The translations under genes were made by a program, and so were the position numbers. This document shows positions 23,701 through 35,998 of a stretch of 64,000 bases of DNA, in pieces (the stretch's first letter is position 1; every line of letters starts with the position of its first letter). The stretch is from the NCBI GenBank assembly GCA_003290165.1, contig QNQO01000505.1, positions 248,001-312,000 of the forward strand. Direction: 5' to 3'. The stretch is from Berberis thunbergii (taxonomy: Eukaryota; Streptophyta; Magnoliopsida; Ranunculales; Berberidaceae). Under the pieces are notes generated by a model. It saw nothing but the letters and a program-made list of their open reading frames with translations. It did not search any database and had not been told where the DNA came from.

Positions 23701-23899
23701 TATTGCTATTTTTTTAGCATAGTTGATGTCAAACTGAACGAGATCTATCGCCCATCTCACCATTCTGCCTGACAACTTGAGTTTGTGCAATACTGACCAA
23801 AGTGGATGTTTGATCATTACAGTAAGGAATGGTACTGGAAGTAGGGGCGTAGCTTTCTGGAAGACACGACCAACACCAGTGCTAATTTTTCCATGGCGG

Positions 23900-24900
23900 G
23901 ATATTTAGCTTTTGTGTTCACAAATGTTTTACTGACGTAGTGAACTGGTTTTTGTATTCCCTTTTCCTCATGTATGAGAGCGGAGCTGATTGCGTGTTCC
24001 TATATTGTGATACAAATATAACATCTCACCTAGCTTTGGCTTTAAAAGTAATTCTGTACTCCCATGTATGCCTTTAGGTTTTGGAAAATTTGTTTGCATT
24101 CCTCATTCCATTTGAATGCTTTGTTCCCTTTCATAATTTTGAAAAATGAGAGGCATTTGTCTGATGATTTGAAGATGAACCTATTGAGAGTCGATACCCT
24201 ATCGTTAAGGCTTTATACACCTTTGATGTTGGTGGGCGACTGCATGCTTAGGAGTGTTTGTATTTGTTTCGGATCAACTTCAATTCTTCTTTGGTTGACC
24301 ATGCACTCGAGGAATTTTCGTGACTCTACTTTGAATGTGCATTTATGTAGATTGATATTCATTCTGTACTTGCAAAGTTGGAAGAAGGCTTGTTGTAGGT
24401 CTTTGATATGGTCACCTTTTGTGTAGGTTTTTTACTAGCATATCATTGATATATACTTCCATAGTCACGCCAATATGATCTTTGAACATTCTGTTGACCA
24501 TGCGTTGGTAAATTGCTCCAACATTCTTTAATCATAACGACATCACCCGGTGGCAATATGTATTTCTTTCTATTATGATGGATGTCTTCTCCTGGTCTGA
24601 TGGATGCATATGTATTTGGTTATAGCCGGAATATCCGTCCATAAAGCTGAGGAATTTGTGCTTGGATGTTGCATCCACTATCTAGTTTATACGAGAAAGT
24701 GGAAGTCTGTATTTTGGGCAGACTTTGTTGAGATCCGTGTAATCCATGCAGACCATCCACTTTCCGTTTTTATTTTTAACTAAAACTGTGTTGGCTAGCT
24801 AGTCTGGGTAATGGGACTCCTTGATCATTCTGGCACTCTGCAATCAGTTCACATCTTCATTGATGGCCAAATTGGACTCTGGGGTGACTGATTTTCTTTT
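23900..24900 (-). pseudogene. Gypsy reverse transcriptase with altered catalytic box
   Basis: Minus strand: NGKWMVCMDYTDLNKVCPKY, then KFLSFMDGYSGYNQIHMHP, EKTSIIIERNTYCHRVMSL, YQRMVNRMFKDHIGVTMEV and YINDMLVK. Order and motifs are those of gypsy RT. The usual YVDD box reads YIND, so the first catalytic Asp of the pair is Asn. Several TAG stops replace Trp or Gln codons. Confidence 0.88.
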
Positions 24901-25479
24901 CTGTGGGATTAGCTTTTTGTCTGGGTTGACTTGCAGTCTATGTGTGATGATGGAGGGGTCAATACCCACCATGTCCAATGTCTAGGCGAATATGTCTTGA
25001 TTGTCTTTCAGCAGTTGGATCAATTGTTTGGTCAATTCCAAAAATTTTGATCCGATTCTGACAGTTTTACTACCTTCTGGACCATCAAGGTAGATTGTTG
25101 TAGTCTTTTCCTCTGGTTGGCCAGTGTTCGACCGTCCCTATGGACTAGTTGGGGCTGCATTGTCGTCTAGTAGGGATTGATCTGTCTGTAATGGATTGGG
25201 CGGCTGCTGTGATGGCTCCCTTAGTCCTGACTATAATTGTTATTTGTTGGGAAACTTCATTATTGCATAGTGGCATTCACATGCAGCTGGTTGTTCACCT
25301 CTGATGACCCCCAACGTCATCATTGGTGTGATACTTGAGGCATTGGTGCATAGTAGAGGATACTTCACCCATATCGTGTAATATGCTTCTAGGGCGTCCA
25401 AGACAAAGAAGTCTATTAATAGGACTTGTTTGCATGGTGCTTCTGCTACTATTAGCAATCAGACTCATCCGAATGGGTA

Positions 25480-25830
25480 GCATTGTTCACCGCTGAAGCA
25501 TATATTGGGTGGTTGGCAGGTGTGAGTCCTTCCACGTTGAAAGGCATTCAGCGGAATGCTGCCATATACAAAAGGTTGGTAAACTCCCCGTATCAATGAG
25601 CACTTGCCTGGCTTCCCATTTTGCTGCTGAGACTAATATTACTAGGGCATCATTGGTGGAAATGAATACCCTGCATATCTCTTTTGGAAAAGGTCGGAGT
25701 AGGGGTTGGGCGGTCAATTCTAGCGCGTTTGGTGGAAAAATCATGGTGATGTATTGTTGTTCGCAATTCTCTGACGGATTGCATTTGTGATCACTTAGAT
25801 TGTCCATGGTCTTCATATGTGCCATGTAAG
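25480..25830 (-). pseudogene. Gypsy aspartic protease
   Basis: Minus strand: VFISTNDALVILVSAAKWEA, then RQVLIDTGSLPTFCIW, which has the DTGS active site of retroviral-type proteases. Upstream is the PPNALELTAQPLLRPF segment typical of the gag-protease junction of plant gypsy elements. The open frame is 112 codons. Confidence 0.75.
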
Positions 25831-25849
25831 ACGTATATCAATCCTCCAG

Positions 25850-26650
25850 CTTGTTCATCCTGTCCTATTAGGTAGCCACTTGACGTCTTCCCAGTTTTCC
25901 ACAGTCTTTAGAACCTTTTCCATACTTGTTTTTAATGCAGTATAAGTTTTGTTCTTCGTGCCAATTGAATTAGTTGATCGTTCAGGCTTTAATTTGCTCA
26001 ACTGCAGCTTCCAGAACTCATGTTTGTCATAATTACACTTGCTACTGGTCCGATACCTTTTAGGATGATTGTCATCCTCCCACAATCTATCTTCTCGCCT
26101 TCTGTCTTCTCTCATTTCCCGAATTGTTGGGAGAATTTTTTTTCTGCCTCGTTGCTTTTCTTGGCAGCCCACGTCTCTTTAAGAATGATGTATTTTTGTG
26201 CACTCTTTAACAGGGTCGCCATGCACTTTAGAGGCTCTAGAGTTTGGAAGTTATATAACTGTCCTCCCTTGAGTCCAGAGGTAGTCATAGCTGTGTCATC
26301 ACGGCACCCGCCAACCATGTATTCCTCTCATCAAATTTCGTCTTGATGTGAAGCAAATAGTATGGACCCTTTCTAATCCGCTGACTGCCAATGAATCTAG
26401 TGATGAAGGTTGTGACCAGCGCCTGGAAGGAGTCTATTGACCGTGGTTGGAAGCTGCTAAAACAATTTACCACCGTGGATGTTGGTTGGGAAGGTTCTAC
26501 ACAGGGTAGAGTCTGAGCTTTCTTTTAGCTCCATCTTATTGTGAAAGTGGCACAAATTATCAAATGGATCGATAGAACCATCATAAGATCTGAACTTTGG
26601 CGGGGTGAACTTCTTGGGTAGAGGAGTGTTCATGATCCAATCGGAGATGG
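25850..26650 (-). pseudogene. Gypsy gag
   Basis: Minus strand: MNTPLPKKFTPPKFRSYDGS, IDPFDNLCHFHNKMELK, then SSFQPRSIDSFQALVTTFIT and RFIGSQRIRKGPYYLLHIKT, followed by ATLLKSAQKYIILKE. These are the Retrotrans_gag motifs of plant gypsy capsid proteins. Frame changes occur near 26470 and 26310. Confidence 0.8.
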
Positions 26651-26659
26651 TGGCATGGC

Positions 26660-27233
26660 AAGTATATACAAAGTGTTTGGATCTGTAACTCCAATCCTAA
26701 ATGGGATTTGTGGGCAAAGTCCACCAGTTCTGGATCCATCATCTTGAGGTTCATTTATTTCGAGGTTTTGGATCTTCAAAGCTCTGCAGGAACTTCTTAG
26801 TTCTCCTGAAGACGATTGACAGAGTTCTATTAAGGTGGATCTCTGGCGTGCTCAACAAGATGAACATGCTCTTGTGTGAGTCTCTCGACCACTTTGGTGA
26901 GTTGGGCTATGTCACCCAAAAGTTGATCCACACGAAAGACCGTTCTATTCCCCCAAGAGTAGGGGCTTGTTGGGGTTCTAGTCAAGTGGTGGGAACCGTC
27001 AGATCTTGTAGCAGCAACTCACGGCCTTGCACATCTGGTCCCCCCCCCCCCCCCCCCCCCTCAATTATGGATTGGGGATGTTTCCATTTGGCAGTTGAGT
27101 TTTGCCAATGGGAGGGTTATCATGTGCATTGTCAACATGAGAATTTTTAGGGGTTCCATTTGCACTATATTTCTCATTGCTAGTTTGATATAAGGAACCC
27201 AACAACTTTATTCTTTTAAAGGAAACTTTCATT
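26660..27233. other. Gypsy leader region upstream of gag
   Basis: Between PBS and gag there is no recognised coding sequence. A run of 21 C lies at 27040-27060. Confidence 0.5.
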
Positions 27234-27253
27234 CCCCATCGACAACACCAATC
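27234..27253 (-). promoter_or_regulatory. Candidate primer binding site
   Basis: Directly inside the 5' LTR the minus strand reads GATTGGTGTTGTCGATGGGG. Allowing a gap it resembles TGGCGCCGTTGCCGGGG, the tRNA-Asp primer site used by many Tat and Athila elements. Confidence 0.4.
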
Positions 27254-27746
27254 TGATTCGTCCAAATCTGTTATCCTCGAGATCTGACCCACAAAACAAG
27301 GTTAGATTGCCAAATATCACCTTGTTGGTGGCTGAAGGTACTCTGATGCTTAAGTCAGTAAACTGAGGAAGAAAATGAACTAGGACAGAGTATAGTTGTA
27401 GGGTTTTTCGTACATGCTTCCTCTTATCTCTCATATACATTAAGAATAATTAACTGTATATGTGACTTAAGCATGCATGGCACCATGAAGGGGGCGTTTC
27501 TCGTAATGGTCTCCTTTTTCATTGAGATACGTTTTTGGGGGAGAGATTCCCACCACGACTTATCTCCTTTGTAACAACTTTTTCCTCTAGGGAGAGATTC
27601 ATTGGGCCTGAGACCTGGGTCTTTAACCTGGATCGTGGTACATTACTAATGCCTCTTTGGGCTTTAGTTTGATTTTTTAATTGTCCCTAATGAGAGACGA
27701 TTTGTGCTAGTGTTCGGCCATGATCAAGTGGTTGTTTGATGTATCA
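27254..27746 (-). repeat. Right (5') LTR of the gypsy element
   Basis: Starts TGATTCGTCCAAATCTGTTA and ends TTTGATGTATCA. Homologous to 13913-14416 with many substitutions and small indels. Confidence 0.8.
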
Positions 27747-28940
27747 TCGGTTATTATCAAAAGAATAGTACAAAATTAACTAGACATAGACATAAGCAAA
27801 TATTAAACACAGAATAAACATAATAGCATAAACGAAGAACGGTAGAGCTCGACCCCACTACATGAGACACCTCCTCCCCCTTCACACCAATAAGAGTACA
27901 CCCACATGCCATAGAAAAGCAATATGAATCAGCTAACACAACTATGAGTAGACCATTTGTACCCCCAAACAAATGAGATGCAAGATTCCCTACAAATTTC
28001 TCAGTTGTTTAATCAACTCACCATGTCTCTAAAGATCATAGCACTAGATTCAATCACTCATTTAAGTTAAATGCTATACCTTAAGAAAATGATTCTTAAA
28101 CTATTATAAATATCAATATGAAGCCTATAATCAAGTTAACACAATCATATATATATGCCAGTATACATGTCACTATTGACAGTGTATCGAGGTAGACTAT
28201 TGGCTGCAAACAAATTTAATCGATCTACCTCCTTACATAAGCTATTTACCAAAATAAAAAATGTAAATCCAAACATTTAAAACAAACACCAACGTGTCAA
28301 TGCAAGACATGTATCTTGAGGTAGACCATCACAAGCAAATATGGTTAATTGATCTACCTCCCTGCAATTCATAGGACTTATTTGCAACAATAAATGCAAG
28401 AAATAAATAAGTAAATTTGGTTTCATTTAATAGCCTATTAGATTTGTCATGTACCAAATGTGTTTCACCGTGACAAACCCCCATACTGCATCAACAATTA
28501 CTTTGAGTATATATGTATCTTAACTAGGGTGTCATCTAGGAGATAAATACTCAACCTCGAATGATTGATCATAAGGGCTACAAAAATAACAACAAATGCG
28601 CACGCCGAAAGAGGAGCTATGCTCTATTACTCGTCCCTTCCCCTTAGGAACACTCCAATGTGCCTGGGTTATGTCTAGAACAGTGGCTTAGTTTTCCCCT
28701 TTTGAAAACTCTCCGAGAATGACCCACCATATTACGAGAAAACATACTCCATATGGTGGCTTAGTTTTTCTCGTTGGAGGACAAGCTTTGTATAGAGCCT
28801 CAAGGTCTATCGGGCCATTAAGTGGGTCGTGCCTCATGAGGAAATAACAAATGAGGCAATATCAAACCAAAAGCTGGGTGGGTATGCATGTAAACAACGA
28901 AATCCTCGTAAGCTCAAACAATTTAATTAAAAAACATTTG
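27747..28940. other. Unclassified AT-rich stretch
   Basis: No coding similarity was recognised. Two short similar segments, GAGGTAGACTATTGGCTGCA (28170) and GAGGTAGACCATCACAAGCA (28319), each followed by a GATCTACCTCC complement, form imperfect inverted repeats. The segment 28600-28860 resembles gypsy LTR sequence but has no partner here. Confidence 0.3.
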
Positions 28941-28944
28941 AAAG

Positions 28945-29056
28945 GCAATCGGGGTTTTTATAGGATCCCAAAACCCATAAAGATCCCGCAAGCTGTGTTT
29001 GAACCCATGACCTAGTGGTACCATCCTTCAAGCTCTAACCGTTGAACTGTCATACC
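28945..29056 (-). mobile_element. Candidate tRNA-derived SINE
   Basis: The minus strand from 29056 reads GGTATGACAGTTCAACGGTT then AGAGC, close to the 5' half of a tRNA with a box A. It continues to GGTCATGGGTTCAAACAC, a good match to box B (GGTTCRANNCC). The spacing fits an RNA polymerase III promoter. The cloverleaf is not intact and the body continues to the left, so a SINE head is likelier than a tRNA gene. Confidence 0.5.
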
Positions 29057-29696
29057 ATTGGCAAGCTCAAACATTCATTGCTTTCATAGGCTCACCATTT
29101 CTAATTTTGAACACTACTTCAATAAAGAAGTTTACAAATAAATCAACTATATGTAGTTCATATACATTTACACTTGATTCATTTCTAAGCACGATAGCTA
29201 GTTAGCCATTAGCAATAAATATTCCTTCTCAACTCTAGTTAGCATGATATTCATATATCGCATTAATAACTAGGAGTGTTAATCAGTTCGGTCGATTTAT
29301 AATTGTGTCAGAACCAAACCGAACTAGGGATTTGATTTTGGTCTTTTCCATTTTTTACCACAATCAGTAGAGAAGCAAGAAAAGATTGAATCGTCAACCA
29401 CAATCAGCAATGGAGCTCTTCAGATTACTCCTAACTCCATGAACAATGCATTTGTCCATCAAAACAAGTCTGGTAGAGTCTTGTTCAAGGAACATTCAGG
29501 ATATGGAAAAATGGAGGAGTACAAGGAAACTCGTCTAAAAATATAAGGATGGCTTCCTTCAACACATATTTTCTCATCAACATCTATCGCCCACCCAATA
29601 CCAGTACCGCTGCTAGTGCAGGTGAATGATTTCAGCTCGGTCCGAACTCAACCACCACCACCATTACCTTCTCTATGATTTCAGTTGCACACCACC
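29057..29696. other. Left flank of CACTA E1, no gene recognised
   Basis: Contains TAGGAGTGTTAATCAGTTCG at about 29271, a typical hAT-like end with a nearby inverted ACCAAACCGAACTAGGG. The rest up to the ACC target site shows no gene I can name. Confidence 0.35.
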
Positions 29697-30180
29697 CACT
29701 ACTACAAATATAGGCTTGCATAGCGCTTAAAAATAGGCTTAGATAGCGCTAAAAAAGGCGCTATGCAAGGCGCGTTCTTGAATAGCGCTTTATTAAGCGC
29801 TATCTAAGCGTTGATTTTTTTTAATTAACTTCAATAGCGCCTTAGAAAGCGCTAATTTTTTTTTTAAATTAGCTTGAATAGCGCTTTGATGAGCGCTATA
29901 TAATTTTGTTGATTTTTTTTAATTAGCTTGAATAGTTTCGGTGAATTTTTTTTATTAACTACCATAGCGCTTTTTTATGCGCTATTTAATTTAAATGAAT
30001 TTTTTAAATTAGATTTGTTTATCTGCTAAGATAGCGCGTAAATAAGCGCTATGGAAGTAATTAGATTGTTCTTAGATAGCGCTAAAAGAAGCGCTATTGT
30101 AGTATATATGTTAAACTTAGATAGTGCTTATTTGAGCGCTATCTAAGTTATTTGATTTGTTTTTTTTATTTTTCCGATAC
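29697..30180. repeat. E1 left terminus and subterminal repeats
   Basis: TIR CACTACTACAAATAT followed by more than ten copies of TAGCGCTT or AAGCGCTAT in both orientations. Such motifs bind the element's own protein in En/Spm. Confidence 0.9.
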
Positions 30181-30391
30181 CGATTTTCTGGGCTAAATAT
30201 AATATTTAATATAATAATGACAACGTTCAATCAATCAATAAAGACACAACATGATAACTAACTATTTCTCATTCATTCAAAATATAATTTAAGCATTCAT
30301 ACAAAATTGTTAATATGCCATCATATATATTTGTTCGTAGCACAATACTAATAAATATCTTAAACTACAGGCATAATTAAAATGTTTTGCT

Positions 30392-33300
30392 TCAGCTTTC
30401 CATTTTCTCCTTGAGAAATCGGTTGTACAAGTATCCTGACCAATTGATTACGAAATTCTCCATTTTTTTCGGAGAATAAAATTTGACTGGCTGTTTATGA
30501 ACAAACTGCAAATACAAAAGTTACAATCAATATATAGTTAGATGATATCAAATACTTCAAAAATCAACAAATAAAGTAATTCAATAAAACTATCTACTTA
30601 CATAAACAGGAATACTTGTATCACCAGAATTCAAGAGATCCTCAATATAGAAACAAATATAATGACCACAATGGATGCCATCCATCTCAATCTGCTTTGG
30701 ACACTATGAGAAATAACATCCAATTAATTATATGCAATTTGTTACCATGTCTTATTATATAAAATAATTTTTAGTACTGTAAAATATTTACCTGAATGTT
30801 TGCCCAATTAAATCTGTTCATTGCAGCCTTTGTTATAGAGCCGCCTCGACTAGTCCGATAACTTCTCAATGCACTATTTTGTATAAAGTAATATTATACA
30901 TATGTAATATGTATACATTTGTAATGTAAAATAAAACTAGAACATGTATTTACCTTTCAACAAAGTTTTTCAAATCAACGCGTTGTGCGATCTTCGTACC
31001 CGGAGCTGGATCCATAAAGTATATCATCTCTGTTTTGGTATTGATACCAATCAATACCCAATGTTGACTGCATAATGTTTCAAAATATTTAGACATCCTG
31101 ATACTTAATAAACACATAATTGAATCTTATTTATATTGAACTCACCCAACATTATGCGGCACCAATAATAGATGGTCTTTTCCTGTATGCTTCAACAAAC
31201 ATTCAGCCAAATGATTGGACGATGTCCCATTACCTAGCATAGGTGTAATATGGGGCGACACAAAAGAAAACTTCCCTGCTAACTCGACATTTTCGGATAG
31301 ATAGACTTCACCCAAATACCTTCAACAATCAACAATGTATAAGAATAAATAAAGTTTTCTAAAATATTTATATCAAATGGTCCAATAAGACTGAGCTATA
31401 TCTTTTTAATAAAGTATTACAATCCTACTAGCTTTGAACTATATCTAACCATCATTGATACTTGACTGCACTTTCAATAATCATAAGGAATCAACAAAAT
31501 AACTAGCTTTCTCTTTTAGGTCCTTCCACAAACCAAGTTAACACCACATTAATATTAAGATGGCATATTAAACATTATGCTGAAATTTATCTAAGGCCAT
31601 CTAAAAAAAGAAGCAATGCATAAGGACAAATAAAGTTTTTTAAAACATTAACATCAAATAAATTTATTTTACTAGTTTTATCACCTTATATAGAAGGCGA
31701 TGCTTGAGGCACGTAACCATCGATCCTTTAGAATCTCCACGACATGTTCATGAACAATGCATTCGTTCCAAGGCTCCCCGTCAAAATATGCTGTCATGGG
31801 AACTTCGATACCACCATTCATGATGTTTGATGGTAAGAAACGCAAAATATGCAATACCATGGAATTATGAGGAGAATCTCCACACTTAGGATATCCTAAT
31901 GGCTTAGCACAAACCGTTGATTCTACACTTTTCATGATAGGCTTATTAGCATCGTTCCTCTTATCCATCTTCTTATTCTTAGGAGGTGGGCACTGCAAAT
32001 CAAAAATTAACTTGTGAGGTAAGTATTGAATTTGAGCTATATGTTCTCATACTTTCAAGAATAGCTTTCTAGCACTAAGCTATATGTTCTCCTTATCAAT
32101 TTCAAGAATAGCTTTTTAGCAATCTAAATAAGCTATATGTTCCTTATCAATTCCTAGCAATCTAAATAATTTCATCAACATGAACAACAAACAACAAAGA
32201 TATCCCAGACATGCTCCTAATCGCAAGAAAAAAGGAGAAAATACTTAATACATAAATAATTGTACCTCTATTCTCAAAGAAACCAGCTTTTTTGGCCACA
32301 AAATGAAATGGCCAACAGCTTCTCCTACAGTCCTAACTTCGTCTGTACATTGCGGCACCGCTGAATGTTTCTCAGATTCTACCGCCACTTCAAATTGTAT
32401 CCTCGCATAACCTGAAATTGCATCATGGCATTGTATAAGTATAACAACACACACACACACACTAAGTCAGTATATAAATCTTAAAGTAATATGTTCAACC
32501 TTCTGGTAGTGGAACACCATGAAGAATTTCATTCGGGCAATTATGCAAAATACCTTGCCCAACATGTCTACGAGGGTTCTCAACATACAAATAACATCTA
32601 ATAGGACCCTAGAAACGAAAAATATGTTAGTCTTTTATCCAATAAACATATTTATTAGCCAAGTTTGAAAATTAAATATACCTCAGGAAGAACCTCATTC
32701 GGAACCAAATCCGGAAAATCAAGGTCATCATCAAAATTCATGTCATCATCATCCACATTGAAATTATCCTTATGACTAGAACCACAAGATGATGGCACAG
32801 TAGGTTGGTATCCTTTAGCCTTCATCTCCTGCATGTCTTTCTCTAATCTATTGCATTGCCTTTTCAACTTTGACATTTCGGACAATTCGGGTGCCTGAGC
32901 TAAAGATTTCTTCGTAACACCCCATCCACATCCTCGGACACGTCCGAAATACTCTAAAGGAATTGCTCGATCAAGCAAGTCGCCAAGCTTAATATCATTT
33001 AGCTCATCCTCTTCCAACTGTTGTGTTATGCGTACCTAATACAACTTAATATCATTTAGATTCTTGATATAGAATAGTTCATTTTGCAGTGTAATTCTAT
33101 TTGTGTAAATCCCATATTATTAACAGTGACTATATTGCAATGCGGAAACAAAATATACAAAACTGTCCAAGTTGTGTAAATCCCATATTATTAACAGTGT
33201 CTTCATCATGGCAGTAGGATCATGTCCAAACAGTGCAGATTTGTTTTCAAACAAAGAAAGTAGATATTACCACATCCTCAAGTACTTGCAAGGCAGTAGG

Positions 33301-35749
33301 ATCATCAACCTCATGCTCACCATTCATCCTCGCATACTTCCAAGTATTCAAGCGAGTCACAACATGATCCTCTTCCCCTTCACGTATTTTTTGCTCAATC
33401 TGCGAATTTCAAAGCCACATTTAAATTTCATATCATAGATACGTAATGTAGATAATTAATACATACAATCTGCTCTCTCAGCCATGCATAACCCACGCAT
33501 GCCCTCCTATATCGCGCTTCCATCTTTTCCGCTATCTCTTTGTTAAGTTTGCTTGTTTCCTTCAATTGAATGTTGTCATTAGTTGGTTTAAATTGAAATG
33601 CCCCAAATTGAAGTAATATAATAACTTGAACGTACCTTAAACTCCAGAGTTGATGAGTATGCTACGAAATTTTTCCAATATAGAGACATAGTGGACAAGT
33701 GAGAGTATATGAAAGGCGGTTCATCCGAAAAGTTACCCTCACTATCTCTCGCAAGATTCCTTAACCTTGTCCTAAGAACTCTATGCAGGTAACTGGCACG
33801 AGAAACAATCTTTTTTTTGTGTGATTCGTCAACTCCCGCAAATGTTTCCTGTTACAAGAGTAAATAATGTCATGTTAATCTATAGTCAGTAGTTTGCATG
33901 ACAACACTTATTTTCTCACCCCCTAAACACACTTAAGGAACCAAACAGTGGAATAAGATAACAACTAGGTAAATTAAGTAACACCAGAAGCATCTATCAA
34001 GAATAAGAAACAAAATATCAAGTTTACTTATCTTTTAAATAGTCAATAAAAAAATAACTTAAGTTAGCACTTAGCAACAAGAAATCGTTAAGTACCTGAA
34101 TCTTAGTACAATTAACAATCAATATTCCTTTTTTTAATCTGGAGGTCATCTTTCTCACTATTTCACTATTTTAAAAATTTTAGTATCTTACTCCTTAAAG
34201 AGAAGCTTGATAATGAGTTTTCAAGCCATTGAACTTAAAAGAATCCTCTTTGAACGTTGGGCCAGTTATTAAAATAATCCATGAATAAATCCAAGATAGA
34301 TGGGGAATTGTGATAAAAATAAAAAATAAAATAACAATTCTTTATAATTGTGTGATTAAGTGTCAAAAGCTGAAGCATGCTCTCACTGACCATGTATGAC
34401 AAAAAAAATATTCCAAAAGACAATGAAAAAGGTAGTAACTATCAATCTTGTTTGCTTTCGATGGTTGATAAAGGATTGCAAGCCACAGATTCATCTTGTT
34501 TTGAATGGCTTGTAGGAGCTGAGTTAGTAACCTTGTACTGACACATTGTTTCGTGGTCATTTTGTTTAGAAGGGTTTAGGGTGCCCAAGGAGATTAGCTG
34601 CTCATCATTAAAAACTAAGTATTGCGTTTTTATTTTGTTTTTTTATGAGAAAAATACGAGTATCTACTTATGGACCTATATCATTATGGCACTGCGATCC
34701 ATTCTATTCCATGAAGGATTTAATATCTTCTATTAGCCAATGCTATCTGACGTGACCAAAATATTTACCTAATGGACATGAATGAGATGCTCTAACAAGG
34801 ATCAAGCCCTGAAGGTTGAAGATAATTACTGCATCTTTTTTGAAGTTTGCATGACAAATATTTCTAATCTCTATTTGGGATGCAGCATGATATAATTTAG
34901 CATCACATTAAATAACATTTATAATAAAAGAAAAATGCAACAGCACTGTTGAATTTGATAAGACTTGATTCTCCTATTCATGATGTTTTTGTTCCCTTTG
35001 CTTCTCAAATGAGGACTCCATTAACTTGTTTTTCAAGTGCCCTGTCTGTGTTTACCAACACATTTCTCAAATCAAGAATATCAGTTCAGCTGTTCCATGA
35101 GGGAAGGCATGCAAATGCAATCAAGTACTGATCTGAATGGTGGTTGGTTTTAATCCTAAATGTATGCAGAGAATATAACTAAACTTAATCAGATTCCAAA
35201 CGTTCATGCATCGCATAACATGCACCAAGACAAGTTCCAAATTAGCAGCTCCAAAACTAGAACGAAAAGTGTTGTACAGCATGATTAAAAACATATGATT
35301 TTAAGAACATAACAGGAAGACAATATGTATATCCAAACAAACAACCACACCAATTACTAAAATTTAAACGCAGATTGAGATAACAAATATACCTTGACTT
35401 CATCCCAAAGTTGTTCTTTCAATGGCAACAAATCATCCTTACGCCAATTGGTAATCGTGATTGGAAAAGTTTGTCTACAGCAAGATCCAACAAAGTGTGC
35501 TAAGGTCATCGACTCTTTGCCAATTGGTTGGCCCATTTCATTCCAATTCACCTTTATTACATCTCCTTTGGCCCTTCTTTTCTTAACACTCACCATAGTG
35601 ACTATTCCTCGAGACTGAACCTGGGACAAGCCACTATTTCCAGTTGAACCTCCTGTCTCACCTCCTCTAGAATCATCTTGACCATCCCCTCGACCGTTCT
35701 CTCGAGCACGACCCTTGCTCTGGCGCTTGCTCGGGGATCTAGTAGTCAT
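30392..35749 (-). CDS. CACTA second gene: Transposase_24 / DUF8039-like / Ulp1 protease
   Basis: ATG at 35749 (MTTRSPSKRQSK) after a TTTTACAG acceptor. Exons by splice sites: 35749-35394 (basic region, then GDVIKVNWNEMGQPIG), 33849-33636 (SRASYLHRVLRTRL), 33561-33468, 33401-about 33262, 33038-about 32682 (coiled coil and acidic DDDDMNFDDDLDFPD), about 32611-32497, 32412-32266 (TVGEAVGHFILWPKKLV), 31994-31686, 31320-31147, 31070-30958, 30877-30791, 30705-30602 and the last, ending in TGA at 30392. The middle matches plant transposase Ptta/En/Spm (PF03004) and DUF8039. The end is a C48 (Ulp1/SENP) cysteine protease with QHWVLIGIN (His), YFMDP (Asp), CPKQ (Gln) and IHCGHYICFY (Cys), so the catalytic set is kept. 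This fusion is known in CACTA elements; its role is unclear, perhaps de-SUMOylation. I see no frameshift in the exons. Confidence 0.8.
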
Positions 35750-35998
35750 GATCCTGTAAAATAAAGAGTATAAGCGTGAATTAATACACAAAATCATAAG
35801 TAACAAGCCAATATTGCAAAGGATAATGAGTACTTACTACAAATGCTTCATTTATTCTGGATCTTACAACTTACTTACACAAATGACTCAATAGGAAAAA
35901 TACATACTAGATCTTACTACTTAATGTTTAATGGACATAATTCAATAGGAAAAATACATACATTACTTTGGATCGTACAACTTACTACTGGATATAAA

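Larger units (their letters stand above)
13913..27746 (-). mobile_element. Ty3/gypsy retrotransposon, Tat-like, with antisense gene
   Basis: Two diverged LTRs (13913-14416 and 27254-27746) bracket a minus-strand gag-protease-RT-RNaseH-integrase series from 26650 to 22077. Between integrase and the left (3') LTR lie minisatellites and a long plus-strand gene, an arrangement known from Tat-lineage elements such as Grande. A 3.5-kb LTR-like insertion (18326-21825) splits one minisatellite; without it the element is about 10.3 kb. LTRs differ at many positions, pol has many stops and the RT catalytic box is mutated, so this is an old, dead copy. No clean TSD is seen, though GTTAT precedes the left LTR and occurs 3 nt beyond the right one. 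Confidence 0.85.

Noticed and set aside
27747..27760. Truncation of the right gypsy LTR by a later insertion
   Set aside because: Both LTRs end in the same TTTGATGTATCA, so the LTR is complete; sequence after it in the left copy is internal, with the antisense-gene promoter.
28945..29056. A true tRNA gene
   Set aside because: The acceptor stem and anticodon arm do not pair; only the internal promoter boxes are tRNA-like.
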